Of a stretch of 25,318 nt of DNA, positions 5,733 to 16,180 are shown piece by piece (positions within the stretch are counted from its first letter, which is position 1; each line of letters opens with the position of its first letter). This DNA is from CAYZIC01 sp964478335 (GTDB lineage Bacteria; Verrucomicrobiota; Kiritimatiellia; RFP12; DVOR01), in NCBI GenBank assembly GCA_964478335.1, contig CAYZIC010000028.1, positions 1-25,318 of the forward strand. The letters run 5' to 3'. Below the pieces are notes generated by a model. It saw nothing but the letters and a program-made list of their open reading frames with translations. It did no database searches and was not told the DNA's origin. The position numbers and the translations under genes are program-made.

Positions 5733-8700
5733 TTATTTTTGAGAGGCGGCGTAATCACGCTCGGCTATGAGCACTGCTCTAAAGAAGAGGTAGTCTGCCG
5801 ACACTGTGACGACATCTTGGCCATTGGCCTGCTTGGTGTCAATCGGCGCCAAGGAGACCCAATCGGCATCAGTCAGCGACCGCTTACCCTGGATGACCAA
5901 AAGGCCATCACCTTGCAATTGCTCGACTGGCACGCCATCGCCCGTGGTCAACGAGACCGCAAGCGCACGATCGTGACCGCCCCAAGATCCAGCCTGAGTA
6001 ATCGTCAAATCAACTGGGGTGACTGATTCAGGATCGAGATTGAGCCAATACTTGGTCAACAAGGAGGTATCGCCTGCGAGCGTCGCATCGAGGACATTAG
6101 TCGAGTCGTACTGCTGCAACCAATCAATCAGTGCGGCATTATCCGGATCCAACTGATTGGCGCCAATCAACTGCTGCGCCTCGGGATTGAGGACATAGTT
6201 GACCGAGTAATTGAGCGAACGATCAATCTTACCCGCGACATGAATCTCAGTGGTGGCGCGAGCCATTGCGCCACCGCCAAAGGTCATGACAGAATGCGTC
6301 GAGAAAACAGGAGTCTTCACAGGCGTGGGCACGGTTTCATTGTTGCAGTACAAGCCCCCAACGGTATACCATGGGTCTGGCTTAAAGGTTAGCGCATAAT
6401 CCGCACCAGCAAATAGCTCCACATCGGTAGCACCAACAATCTGCCCACGACCACCCATCACATCGGCTCGTAGCGTAAAGGTCGTTACGCCAGGATAGCC
6501 AAATTCGGGTTGCGCCAAGACGGGTTGGAAATCTGCCCCCAACTCGTCAAAGTCACGATTGAGCCCCATAAAGGTGTTAAAGCTTGGTGAGGAAACCCAA
6601 ACAGGCTTCCTACCCGCATCCGCATCAATCTTACGAAGCATCAACTGCACAGAGGTATTGGGGTTGATCGTGCCATTGATAAAGGCCACACGACCATCCA
6701 CGACAAGGCCAGAGTCTTGACGCGCCTTAATGAGTGCCTCAATCTCCCATGGCTCAACAATTTCACTAGAGGGAGTGTAGATGACTTCTTCTTCAAGGAC
6801 ACCATTGTCACGCACCAAGCGCATGAGGTAGTAGACCTTTTTGGTGTTGCCAGTTGCCGAGGCATCAGCAGGAGAGAGCGAGCCCTCAAAGCCTTGCACA
6901 AGCAAGCGCTGCTCCTCGGGTACAAAGGTGATGTTACGCACAAGATTGTACAGGGCGAGCTTTTGTCCACCAACCACGCCACTGTCTTCTGGCTTGAATT
7001 GGACTTTACCCCAATCCTCGGTCAAGACAATCGGGTCACGGCAAGGCTCAAATTGGACATCCTCGTAGTTAAGATTCGTCACAATAGTACGCCAGACTTC
7101 CACGGACCAGCCCTTAATCGAAATGCCTGCGGGTTTCGCCACCCCATCGGGGGTAGGATCAAGCATGGCCAATTCGATATAGTCTGATTGGTCATACTCA
7201 TTGCCATTATCGGTAGTTGAGCGAGGACGCAATTCATTAAACCAGACCCCACCAGGCTTGGTACCATACATCCAGAAAAACGGCGTTTCCACGCGGTCGC
7301 TGACTGCAGAGTCATTAAGGCGTGTATTGTAGTTTACCTTATCATCGGGGATATACCAGGGGCAATAAGGCACCGGCTTACCATCATACTGGGTATTGTA
7401 TGCGCTCATGCTTTGCCAGATAGCCTTGGCCGTCTCAGCATTGTCATTTTGCTTTTCGTCACCATAGACCAATGAGAATCGCACCAACGCCCCCGAGAGG
7501 AATGTCGTAGGATCGCAATCGATCCCCGCATCGATAGGCGTGCGATAAACGCGCAGAGCATCGCCACCAAACGAAGAATCGAGGCTGTATGGAGGCTGAT
7601 TCGTGACATCCTCGAGCTCGATCAAGCCCCCCTTAACAAAGAGCTCATTCTTAGGAGGATTGGCCAAGCGCTCTCTCAATTGAGCAATGGTGATGCCGTT
7701 GATGGGGTTCTTGCCCGTAATCCATGCCTGTGCACCCCAATTCTCTCTCAAGCTGGGATCAGGATTATGCACATCGACGACAGTCTTGGGCAAGAGTGAC
7801 CAAGCCAAGTAGACCTTGTTGCGCTGACCAGTGGGACGGGTTGCATTGACGAGTGCATTTTGCACCACTGTCACCAAACCGACCTTGTCACCAACGAGCG
7901 GTTGATACTTATTGGTGATGTTGCCTTGAGCATCGACATCTTGCCAGTTGTTGTACTTACCGGTAACCGCCGGAATAACCGTCGTGGTTTGCTGGCCAGG
8001 AATCACCTTAAAGAGCTTTTGGCCCACGACCCAGTCTGCTTGGTCAATGACACCTTGTGAGCACACCATGATCACTTCAGATGAGGCAGGGAGGTCTCCC
8101 TTAATCGTCAAAGTGACATCAAGCACCTTGCCCTTTTGGTAATCGCGGTCAAATTCGACCACGCCTTGCTCAGCCTTTTTGACAATCCACTGATCTGCAG
8201 ACCCCTTGGAATCGGTCACTTCACAGACCTTGAGGAGCTCAGCAGGGACCTCTAATCGGACAAAGTGGTAAAGCTGGTCAGCGCGATAGGTGATCGTCGT
8301 CCCATTGAAGTTTTCAGGGGCTCTAGAGGCGGTCAGAGGTGTAGACTGAGCCGTATCAGGATCGACAATCTTAGAGCCAAAAAGTTGCAAACCGCAAGCT
8401 GCATTGGCAATCGAATCATTGACAAAGCGCGACTCAAAGGAGACCAAGCTCCAATCTGGATCGGTCGGAATATGCTCATCTGGGTTGGTCGTACCAGGAG
8501 ATTCTTGATTAGCCTTAAAGTGCCAGCTTATGCGTGCTGCGGGATCTTCGTCCACAATGGCCGTACCTGAGGTCAAGGCCACAGCACCCACAGTGGTCGA
8601 GCTATCGGCCACACCGGCAACCACATTGGGGATCTGAGTCTCAGCCATTGCATCGATGACTTGATCGGCAGCCACAGCACGAATTGCCGAGGTAAGGCCA

Positions 8701-11700
8701 CCTTCACCAGCGCCACAAGGACGCACCAACACGATTGCGTAATCGGTATTATCCTTAAAGGTATAGTCGGTAATGGGACGCGCCTTAACGGAGTACTTTG
8801 CTGAGGGCTGCACGCCAACAATCAAAGTTTGATCGGTAATCTTGAGCATTGCGACAGGTGTCGACCCAAAGGTACCGGCGGTCTTCTCATAGACGGCGAG
8901 CTTCCAGTCGGCCCATTCTGCAACCGGATTGCCAGCAGCATCCTTGACCAAAGGCCAGACACACTCGACGTAGGGGGATTGACCAGCGGCAGTGCCCTTG
9001 TGGAGGTTGACTTCATTGATCCACGCAGCACCGTAAGGCGTGCTGTAGAAATAGAAGTACGGGATCTTGTCAGTCGCATAGGTCGATGACAGAGGCTTGT
9101 AGTAAGTCGGCTCAGTAAAGGCAGACTCAGCCTGCGGCACACAGAAAGTCGCCGTCGTGAGCGGATCAACCACGAGCAACCAGCTCGTAAATGCCACACA
9201 AGACTCCGCGGCAAAGGTCGTGCGATTGATTGCACTCTTTGATGCGTAGCGGTCACTCATCGCCGAAGCGCGCGCCAAGTAGATCATCGGTGCGGTAGCT
9301 GTTGCTGCAGACATGGCTTCACGAGCAGCGGTTTCATCCTTGCCAGTCAGTAATTGATGCCAAGCAGCAGGCACATCAGCCTTGTTGCTCAATGCGATAA
9401 AGCTACCCTTGACATAGGAGGCTAACTCTGCCTGCGAGTAACGCCCATCTAGAGCGTGAGTACCCGTAGAATCAAGCGTCACCGCAAAGCCAAAGTTATC
9501 CCCAGCCCATGGTTGAGTGGGAGTGCGTGTAGCCGAGGTGAATGGCGTGATCTGCTTAAGCAAAGCACCTGCTTGAGGATTCATCTCAAATGAAACCGCA
9601 ATAGACACATCTCCATTGAGCACATTGGTTGCACTAGGAAATGCGATAGTCAGCGTGTCGCCATAGGCTGTCTTAGCCGCGAGGTCAATCGTTCCGGCGG
9701 CCCAGGTGATCGTCTCTTTAATGGTACCATCAGGCTTGCGAATTGTGATGATCGGCTTAGCGGGGACTTCTGTACCCGGCGGGACGACGGTAATTGAAGC
9801 CGAGGCGACCTTGTGCATGATTGCAGGCGTATAGGTCACTTCAAATTCTGGTGCAAGCGTCGAGACGCTCCAGGTTTTGCTTTCATGGCCGCCCGATTGC
9901 ACCGAGCCACCATTGAGCGTTGCCACATGGGCACCCACGCCCGTCAAGGTTGACGAAACGTAGAAGAATGACGACCCCTCGTATGGAGTCAAGGCTTGCC
10001 CGAGATTGATTGAGCCAGGAGTCACCTCAAAGGTGTTGGGCTCAAGTGCATCGTTATCTGCATAGGTATTTCTAAAGATCGACCAGCTCTGCTTGAGGGC
10101 ATCGGGATCCGCACCAAAGGGCACATTACCCATGTATCTGGAGCCAAACGACAGGATGAGATTGCGGTTATCCGGCTTGCCAGTGGTGTCGTCTGCCTTG
10201 CTGGAGTCTTCATACCCAGCATAGACGAGATCCACCCAGGCACGTTTAGGCGTAGCATCAAGGAATGCCCGATCAGGATTCTCTCGGAGCATTTCTGCGA
10301 TGTAGTCCTTGGCATTCTCGTTGTCGCGGAGCGAATAGACAATCGCGTGCTCGATGGCACCGTTGTCACGATAGACCTTGAGGGCGATCGGATAGGATTG
10401 CACACCCGTATTATTAAAGAGGTTGTCGCGCACCAAAGCAGGCTTAGCGATGTGATCAATCACTTGATCAAGTTTACCCACGACAGGCGATGGCTTCTTG
10501 TAGGAGATCGTATCATCAAAGTTGCTGTCTGCAGCTAAATAAAAGACACGATTGGTTTGGACGACCTTGCCATCCTTAACAATGTTAACGCGGGTTTTGT
10601 CAGTAATAGAGATCGAGGGTTGATCGCCCTTTTCCCCGCCAATGACAAAGACATCGCTATTTTCATCCATCGTAAAGTCACGCGTCAATTCCCTGACACT
10701 CCATCCACTGAGATCGACGGAGGCAGGTACGCACAATTCAAGAAATTGGCTCCACTCCTTGCGTTCGGAGAGATTGGTATCACGCAGGTTAACCTCGTTG
10801 ATAAAGACTTGTCCAGGGGCAATGCTGTAGATCCAGACATAGGGAGAGAATCCCCCCTTACCGCCATATTTAATGGCATTTTCAGCATTGAGGTCACGCG
10901 GGTAATACCACGGCAACTGAGCAAAGTCAGGCTCATTGATCTCGACAGAGTAGTCCTTTTTATCCTCAGATTCAGGTGCGGCAGTATAGTCGACGACGAC
11001 ATTGTAGCGGACGACATCATTAACCGCAGCAGCCGAGATGAAATCGTGTGTGATGCCATCAGTAGCAGGCAGCTTAGGATCAGGCAATTGCCCGACGTAA
11101 TAGTCAGGATTCTTGGGGTCAGGTGCCAGCACGATACGATTTTTATCGACTTGGCGATTAAACCAGCCCGAGCGATCCCACAACTTATTGGGATTCCAGA
11201 TCATGCCAGTATAGAGGTTTTTATCGAGGCCAGTATAGGTGGTCTCCTTTGTGCCGATCTTCGAGACAAGCGAATCGATCGTGTAGTAGAAGTAGACCTT
11301 TTTGACCTCAGGATCAAAGAGCTTGCGATCAAGCTTGGTGCGAACCCAAAGCTGAGCACCGACCAAAGGCTGAAGTGCGGAGGCATTCTCCGAATCTGAG
11401 AGGCTGGCGAATTCACCAGACTTCATTGAGAATTCCACCCGAGCGACACGCAATGACGGGCCTACGGGATCCTGGACGAGCAATCGGTCAATCGAGACGC
11501 GGCCAATGTGATTGAGCGCATCGGTCGAGAGCGCACTATTGCTACCGCCAACGATATTGACAAAGAGCCTCATGCGGCGATACTTCTTGGCTTGCGCCAT
11601 GCCGACGATCTCGGTTTGGCCTTGTGCATCGAGATAGTCCGTCCAATCGGGATTGAGCTTGCGCAATTCTGGCACATTGCAGGTAATCGGAGCGAAGTCA

Positions 11701-14700
11701 AGGGTCTTCACCTCAAATTGCGCCAAATTGTCCCAAACCACCGCTTCGGTGACGCTTTCGGACTCAGTACCTTGGAGGTAGAGGTAGACGCTCTGTGTCG
11801 GATTGGTGCCAGAATCTGGCAAATAGGCCATCTTCGCCGCAAAAGAAACCACACCCAAGCCATTGGGCGTAAGCGGCGAACGCAAGAATGACGCACCAAA
11901 GCTATTATTGCCATAGGTTTCACTTGATGCATTGTCATTAAAAGTCAAAGCCGGTGTCAGGTGGGTCTTTTCAGCGAAAGGCACCGTGTAATTAGGCGTA
12001 TACTTTTCATCGATGGTACGATCGAGCCAATAGAGTTGGCTCAACTCAGAGACCGATGCGCGCACACGGCAGTTTTCAATCGTCCAGTTGTCAGAGGCAA
12101 CTCCAGGGAAGTCTGCCATCGTGACATTGTCAAAGTGAACGGCCGCATCAGCGGAGCCATTGGGGTCGCGATCGTTTTCGATCATCGACAAGCGGAGGTA
12201 ACCTTTATAAGAGGGGCCTCTAAGCGGCTGGAGCTGTCCATCGACCTCAATCATCGGCTGGATCGAGCGAGAGAGCCATTCGCCTTGAGTATACTCGAGG
12301 TAAAAAGGCTCAGAAACGTCAACCCAAGCATCACTTCTATTGTCCAAGAACGAATTGACCACGCCATCAGTGGCGAGATATTGCAAGACAAACTTACCCG
12401 ATGGTCTGTCGACATTGTTAACAGCAGGCACCTTATAGCTAAATGAGACCGGCGCAAAGCCCGACGTGCTAAAGGGCGAGATCAAGCAAAGCGAGCTACC
12501 AGGGACGATATCGCGCTGCGCATCACGGCGGGAGTACTGCATGATCATGTACTGCTGACCAGAGTAGCTCTCCATGGAGGCATTTAAGTCTGAGTCATTG
12601 AGCGGTTGAATCCACGTACCTATCGAGGAGAACTTTTCATTATAACCACTGCCCGTATAGAGCAAGCCATTCTTTTGTTCATCATTACCACGCCATGAGG
12701 AGATGGAGACACTATCGATTGCCACATATCCCCCCTTGGCAATAATCGCGACATTGGTCTTAGCTCCTTGCTTGACATCGCTCTTAATTTCGGTCGCATT
12801 TGAGCCAAGATTCAACCAAGTCAAGTCGACTTCAGAGCCAGGAATAATCGATGGGCTACTGGCATCACCTTGCTGCTGCTCCACGGCAACAGTGGCACTC
12901 ACCGTCTGGCGAGTCAGCTTGTCCAATACGCCGCCTTGGGCGGTTTGCGTCCAATAAGATAAGCCCTGCACGGGGAGATTCATCTCGCCAACGGTGAGCC
13001 ATTCATTCACATTGAGCAATTTGCTTGCGTCTACATCTGGGAGGCGCTCCTTTGCGGCGCGGATTTCGGTCAAGACTGGCGTACAGCCCGCCGAGAGGAA
13101 ATCAATCGTGATGGCTCCCGAGGTGAATGTTGTAGAATCATCAGTAAGAGACAATGCGGTCTTAGATGTCGTACCCGCATAGACATTACCTTGGAGATGC
13201 CCTTGAGCATTGATAAAGAGCATCAACGTCAACCCATCAAGCCCACCCGCAACAGCAGGGTTGCGGTTATCAATTTGATAGGATTTTTTGCGAGAAGGTT
13301 TCCCGTCAAACCACGAGTAGAGCTCTGTGACAATAATAGGTGTCAGCGGAGCCTTATCCCCTTGGGCAGATGAGGTATCTCGGTAGAGCACCTCAGACAC
13401 ACGAAATTCATAAGACGTGCTAAGCCCTGTCGACAAGAAAAGTGAGACACTCTTACCCGAGGCTGAGCGAGAAGTGATGGAGGAAAGCCCCACCTTGGCC
13501 TTGACACCATAGTAGTCCTTGGCTTGCAAGTCACCCGTCCCCGTTAAAAATGAGAAGTAGGACATTCTCTTTGTGTAGTCAAGCGGCAAGAATGCTGCCG
13601 CCTTAAAGGAGATCTGTCCGATACCCTTGAGCGTGCTGAGGCTACGAGGGAGCAACATACCACTACGATGTCCTGTGGTCAAGACCGCACCACCATCGTA
13701 AGCGATATTTCTACGACGATCAGCCTCGGTCACATTACCACTTTTTTGAATCAAAAATGTGCCATCGGTACCCGAAACGCCAAAAGAATCAAAGCTCATC
13801 TGCAGAGGATCACGTACCCCCCAACGAGATGAATAGGGATCATTGTCAAAGACCATATCAGGCGCAATACCAGCATCAGCCTTTTTACGCACAAAGCCAA
13901 AGGAGTCAAAGACGTTTGATTCGGTAGCGAATGGGCCCGCATCTGGGATCCAGCCAGTTGCCACACTCTTGCGCTTACCATCGGCACCTAGCGTGTAGCT
14001 CCCCACGTCAAAGGTCGCCAAAAAGGACTGCTGACCAATGAGATTTTCGCCGGTGCAAAAACGATCCGCTTCAACGGTCTTCCATTGGTTAAAATCTTGA
14101 TAGGCGGTACGAAAAATCACATAGTCGCCCGTTTGAGAATTAAATTGGATAATTAGATCGCCTTTGCAATCTGACAAATCGGCCAAGACTGGCGTGGTAT
14201 GCTCGGTATTGGGGACGAGGACTCCATCACGTTGATTAATCCCCACCTGACCACCAAAAGGCGTCACCGCCGGTGAGATCAATTCAAGCTCCGAATCGAC
14301 CCCCCAATTAGCCACCTTGCAAGACTTACCGTCGGTCTTTGACGAATTATAGGGGTCACGCGTAATAAAGGTAAAGCCGAGACCTTGATCATAGGCCTTG
14401 TTGGTCTTGGGGTCGACAAAGCAATAAAAGAAGTCTGACGTATCCGTGCTATATCGGGCGGGCAAGATCACTTGCCAATCATAGTCCTTAGCACTAGAAG
14501 GCTGCATCTGGACGATATAATCCTTATCCTCTGGGATAAATCCACCCTCGACATCCGCATCTGGAATGAGTCGACGCAACGTCGTCTTGAGCTCGACTTG
14601 TTGCCACTGGGTGTGGCGTTCGCGTAGGTCGAGAGTAAAGGGCTTACCAGCATTTGCTGCATCCAAGCTCGCATGACCAAGGTCAAAGCGACAAGGCGAC

Positions 14701-16142
14701 TTTTCACGATCACTGAGAGATTTACGGCCAGCCTTAAAGGAGCCCAAAATACTCCCCTCAATCCAGTAGGTATAGAGGCCAGCTTTTAAGCCCGTCAGCG
14801 CACCGAGCTCATCGACATAGTAGGCATCATTTTTAATGATGGCATCATCGCTCATATTAACCGTTAGCGAGGAGATAAACTCAGCACCTTTGCGTGTCAA
14901 CGCTTGATAAAAGATCGGATTTTCGCCCGTGGGCAAGCCTGCGATCTTCTTTTGATAGGCGACCTTGAGCTCATAACCACCGACAGCCATGGGCGAGGCA
15001 CTCTCATCGACGAGTATACGGTTATTCAGCTCATCTAGGATCGTGGGGTAGGCCTGCACAAAAGGTTGCCCAGCATAGTAGCCCACAGGCGTGACACCCC
15101 CAGCTGGCGGCACATCTGCATCCTTAAAGTGAAATCTAACCTCTGGAGCCAGAGAGCTGATTCTCACAGCGGACAATTCGATCAGTGCCGAGCTTCCCTC
15201 TGCACTCAAAGTCCCCACACGCACCCAGCGGATACGCTTTGCTCCGAGAGCCTCACCTGTAAGCTGGAGCTCTACTGGGTCGGTATTCACCGTGTTTGTG
15301 ACGATACGACCGCCATCGATCATATGCCAATCCTCGGGCTTGGGGGTATCGACCTTAGCATACTCGACTTGAATGGTAATACCATCGCCTGTCGTTTCCG
15401 TTGAAAAGTTACGCACCTTAAAGGAGACCGCACTTACGCCATTACGATACAGCGGGCTCGTCACGGTTGCGTTGATCTTATTCGTAAAGAGCGCCCCCAC
15501 GACACCAAAGTCACGCTGCGCACCAATCGTAACATCAGTCAACGACCAATCGGCCAAAGAGCCCTTGATGATTGCGTTAGGCGTATCAGTAGGCATGAAG
15601 TCAAAATCATAGGCACTATTAAAATCTTGAGCGCGCCACGGGTCAAAGATCGGCAAATCAATCGGTTGCCCAGAGCCCGCAGTAAAGAGCCACTCGTATT
15701 GCGAAGCCTTCTCTCCTGTCACACTACCAAAGCCCTCTGGGAGCGTAGACGCGTCAAGCACATAGTATTGCTTTTCATAGCGCTTAGGATCGAGGTCAGA
15801 CCCCGCACCCACACTCTTGATTGCAAAGTCCTTATCCTGCGTCAAGGGCACCCTTTCCCACGCGGATTGCGAACCATCATGCGGGCGATAAAAGAGTTGC
15901 GCGGGTGAATTTCCCCCAGTATTACCAGCAGTCGTCGTCAAGACACGGACAACCAGCTTGGAGGCCTTAACCTCTGCCGATGTCTCTGCCCCTAACACTG
16001 TCGTCTGCAGGACTGGATGCTCACGTTCTCCCCATTTGACCACCTTGATCTGCGTGCCTTGCAAAACGCCTTTGGCACCCCATGAGACCAGGGGGATTGC
16101 CATCAAAGCTAAGCTAAGTTGTAAAGTCTTAAACATATTCAT
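5733..16142 (-). CDS. Giant secreted protein with lamin-tail-like modules
   Basis: The 3469-residue protein begins with a Sec signal peptide (cleavage near W-G-A-K, residue 22); the ATG at 16142 has AAAGAGG. No membrane anchor or recognised sorting tail is visible. In the first half four beta-sandwich-like segments share G-[VIL]-x2-[VI]-S-F (about residues 235, 841, 1229, 1429). In the second half three modules share an aromatic run, a P-G-x-V/A turn, then [FI]-N-E-[VL] (about 1779, 2373, 2966) and, in modules 1 and 3, [FY]-[LI]-E-L and G-W-S-V, resembling the lamin-tail domain of bacterial surface proteins. Each is preceded by a strand-rich region with P-W-Y-x-P or a variant. The last 135 residues form a C-terminal module also seen in the LRR pseudogene. 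It follows the pseudopilin gene by 38 bases. Likely extracellular or surface-bound; no enzyme motif was recognised. Confidence 0.85.
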   Translation of the reverse strand: MNMFKTLQLSLALMAIPLVSWGAKGVLQGTQIKVVKWGEREHPVLQTTVLGAETSAEVKASKLVVRVLTTTAGNTGGNSPAQLFYRPHDGSQSAWERVPLTQDKDFAIKSVGAGSDLDPKRYEKQYYVLDASTLPEGFGSVTGEKASQYEWLFTAGSGQPIDLPIFDPWRAQDFNSAYDFDFMPTDTPNAIIKGSLADWSLTDVTIGAQRDFGVVGALFTNKINATVTSPLYRNGVSAVSFKVRNFSTETTGDGITIQVEYAKVDTPKPEDWHMIDGGRIVTNTVNTDPVELQLTGEALGAKRIRWVRVGTLSAEGSSALIELSAVRISSLAPEVRFHFKDADVPPAGGVTPVGYYAGQPFVQAYPTILDELNNRILVDESASPMAVGGYELKVAYQKKIAGLPTGENPIFYQALTRKGAEFISSLTVNMSDDAIIKNDAYYVDELGALTGLKAGLYTYWIEGSILGSFKAGRKSLSDREKSPCRFDLGHASLDAANAGKPFTLDLRERHTQWQQVELKTTLRRLIPDADVEGGFIPEDKDYIVQMQPSSAKDYDWQVILPARYSTDTSDFFYCFVDPKTNKAYDQGLGFTFITRDPYNSSKTDGKSCKVANWGVDSELELISPAVTPFGGQVGINQRDGVLVPNTEHTTPVLADLSDCKGDLIIQFNSQTGDYVIFRTAYQDFNQWKTVEADRFCTGENLIGQQSFLATFDVGSYTLGADGKRKSVATGWIPDAGPFATESNVFDSFGFVRKKADAGIAPDMVFDNDPYSSRWGVRDPLQMSFDSFGVSGTDGTFLIQKSGNVTEADRRRNIAYDGGAVLTTGHRSGMLLPRSLSTLKGIGQISFKAAAFLPLDYTKRMSYFSFLTGTGDLQAKDYYGVKAKVGLSSITSRSASGKSVSLFLSTGLSTSYEFRVSEVLYRDTSSAQGDKAPLTPIIVTELYSWFDGKPSRKKSYQIDNRNPAVAGGLDGLTLMLFINAQGHLQGNVYAGTTSKTALSLTDDSTTFTSGAITIDFLSAGCTPVLTEIRAAKERLPDVDASKLLNVNEWLTVGEMNLPVQGLSYWTQTAQGGVLDKLTRQTVSATVAVEQQQGDASSPSIIPGSEVDLTWLNLGSNATEIKSDVKQGAKTNVAIIAKGGYVAIDSVSISSWRGNDEQKNGLLYTGSGYNEKFSSIGTWIQPLNDSDLNASMESYSGQQYMIMQYSRRDAQRDIVPGSSLCLISPFSTSGFAPVSFSYKVPAVNNVDRPSGKFVLQYLATDGVVNSFLDNRSDAWVDVSEPFYLEYTQGEWLSRSIQPMIEVDGQLQPLRGPSYKGYLRLSMIENDRDPNGSADAAVHFDNVTMADFPGVASDNWTIENCRVRASVSELSQLYWLDRTIDEKYTPNYTVPFAEKTHLTPALTFNDNASSETYGNNSFGASFLRSPLTPNGLGVVSFAAKMAYLPDSGTNPTQSVYLYLQGTESESVTEAVVWDNLAQFEVKTLDFAPITCNVPELRKLNPDWTDYLDAQGQTEIVGMAQAKKYRRMRLFVNIVGGSNSALSTDALNHIGRVSIDRLLVQDPVGPSLRVARVEFSMKSGEFASLSDSENASALQPLVGAQLWVRTKLDRKLFDPEVKKVYFYYTIDSLVSKIGTKETTYTGLDKNLYTGMIWNPNKLWDRSGWFNRQVDKNRIVLAPDPKNPDYYVGQLPDPKLPATDGITHDFISAAAVNDVVRYNVVVDYTAAPESEDKKDYSVEINEPDFAQLPWYYPRDLNAENAIKYGGKGGFSPYVWIYSIAPGQVFINEVNLRDTNLSERKEWSQFLELCVPASVDLSGWSVRELTRDFTMDENSDVFVIGGEKGDQPSISITDKTRVNIVKDGKVVQTNRVFYLAADSNFDDTISYKKPSPVVGKLDQVIDHIAKPALVRDNLFNNTGVQSYPIALKVYRDNGAIEHAIVYSLRDNENAKDYIAEMLRENPDRAFLDATPKRAWVDLVYAGYEDSSKADDTTGKPDNRNLILSFGSRYMGNVPFGADPDALKQSWSIFRNTYADNDALEPNTFEVTPGSINLGQALTPYEGSSFFYVSSTLTGVGAHVATLNGGSVQSGGHESKTWSVSTLAPEFEVTYTPAIMHKVASASITVVPPGTEVPAKPIITIRKPDGTIKETITWAAGTIDLAAKTAYGDTLTIAFPSATNVLNGDVSIAVSFEMNPQAGALLKQITPFTSATRTPTQPWAGDNFGFAVTLDSTGTHALDGRYSQAELASYVKGSFIALSNKADVPAAWHQLLTGKDETAAREAMSAATATAPMIYLARASAMSDRYASKSAINRTTFAAESCVAFTSWLLVVDPLTTATFCVPQAESAFTEPTYYKPLSSTYATDKIPYFYFYSTPYGAAWINEVNLHKGTAAGQSPYVECVWPLVKDAAGNPVAEWADWKLAVYEKTAGTFGSTPVAMLKITDQTLIVGVQPSAKYSVKARPITDYTFKDNTDYAIVLVRPCGAGEGGLTSAIRAVAADQVIDAMAETQIPNVVAGVADSSTTVGAVALTSGTAIVDEDPAARISWHFKANQESPGTTNPDEHIPTDPDWSLVSFESRFVNDSIANAACGLQLFGSKIVDPDTAQSTPLTASRAPENFNGTTITYRADQLYHFVRLEVPAELLKVCEVTDSKGSADQWIVKKAEQGVVEFDRDYQKGKVLDVTLTIKGDLPASSEVIMVCSQGVIDQADWVVGQKLFKVIPGQQTTTVIPAVTGKYNNWQDVDAQGNITNKYQPLVGDKVGLVTVVQNALVNATRPTGQRNKVYLAWSLLPKTVVDVHNPDPSLRENWGAQAWITGKNPINGITIAQLRERLANPPKNELFVKGGLIELEDVTNQPPYSLDSSFGGDALRVYRTPIDAGIDCDPTTFLSGALVRFSLVYGDEKQNDNAETAKAIWQSMSAYNTQYDGKPVPYCPWYIPDDKVNYNTRLNDSAVSDRVETPFFWMYGTKPGGVWFNELRPRSTTDNGNEYDQSDYIELAMLDPTPDGVAKPAGISIKGWSVEVWRTIVTNLNYEDVQFEPCRDPIVLTEDWGKVQFKPEDSGVVGGQKLALYNLVRNITFVPEEQRLLVQGFEGSLSPADASATGNTKKVYYLMRLVRDNGVLEEEVIYTPSSEIVEPWEIEALIKARQDSGLVVDGRVAFINGTINPNTSVQLMLRKIDADAGRKPVWVSSPSFNTFMGLNRDFDELGADFQPVLAQPEFGYPGVTTFTLRADVMGGRGQIVGATDVELFAGADYALTFKPDPWYTVGGLYCNNETVPTPVKTPVFSTHSVMTFGGGAMARATTEIHVAGKIDRSLNYSVNYVLNPEAQQLIGANQLDPDNAALIDWLQQYDSTNVLDATLAGDTSLLTKYWLNLDPESVTPVDLTITQAGSWGGHDRALAVSLTTGDGVPVEQLQGDGLLVIQGKRSLTDADWVSLAPIDTKQANGQDVVTVSADYLFFRAVLIAERDYAASQK

Positions 16143-16180
16143 TATAACCTCTTTCTAAATTCTTTTGCGCAATTCCAGGC

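Noticed and set aside
10557..11399. 280-residue plus-strand reading frame opposite the giant gene.
   Set aside because: It lies wholly antisense to an intact long gene, has an implausible composition and no ribosome-binding site; a shadow of codon bias.
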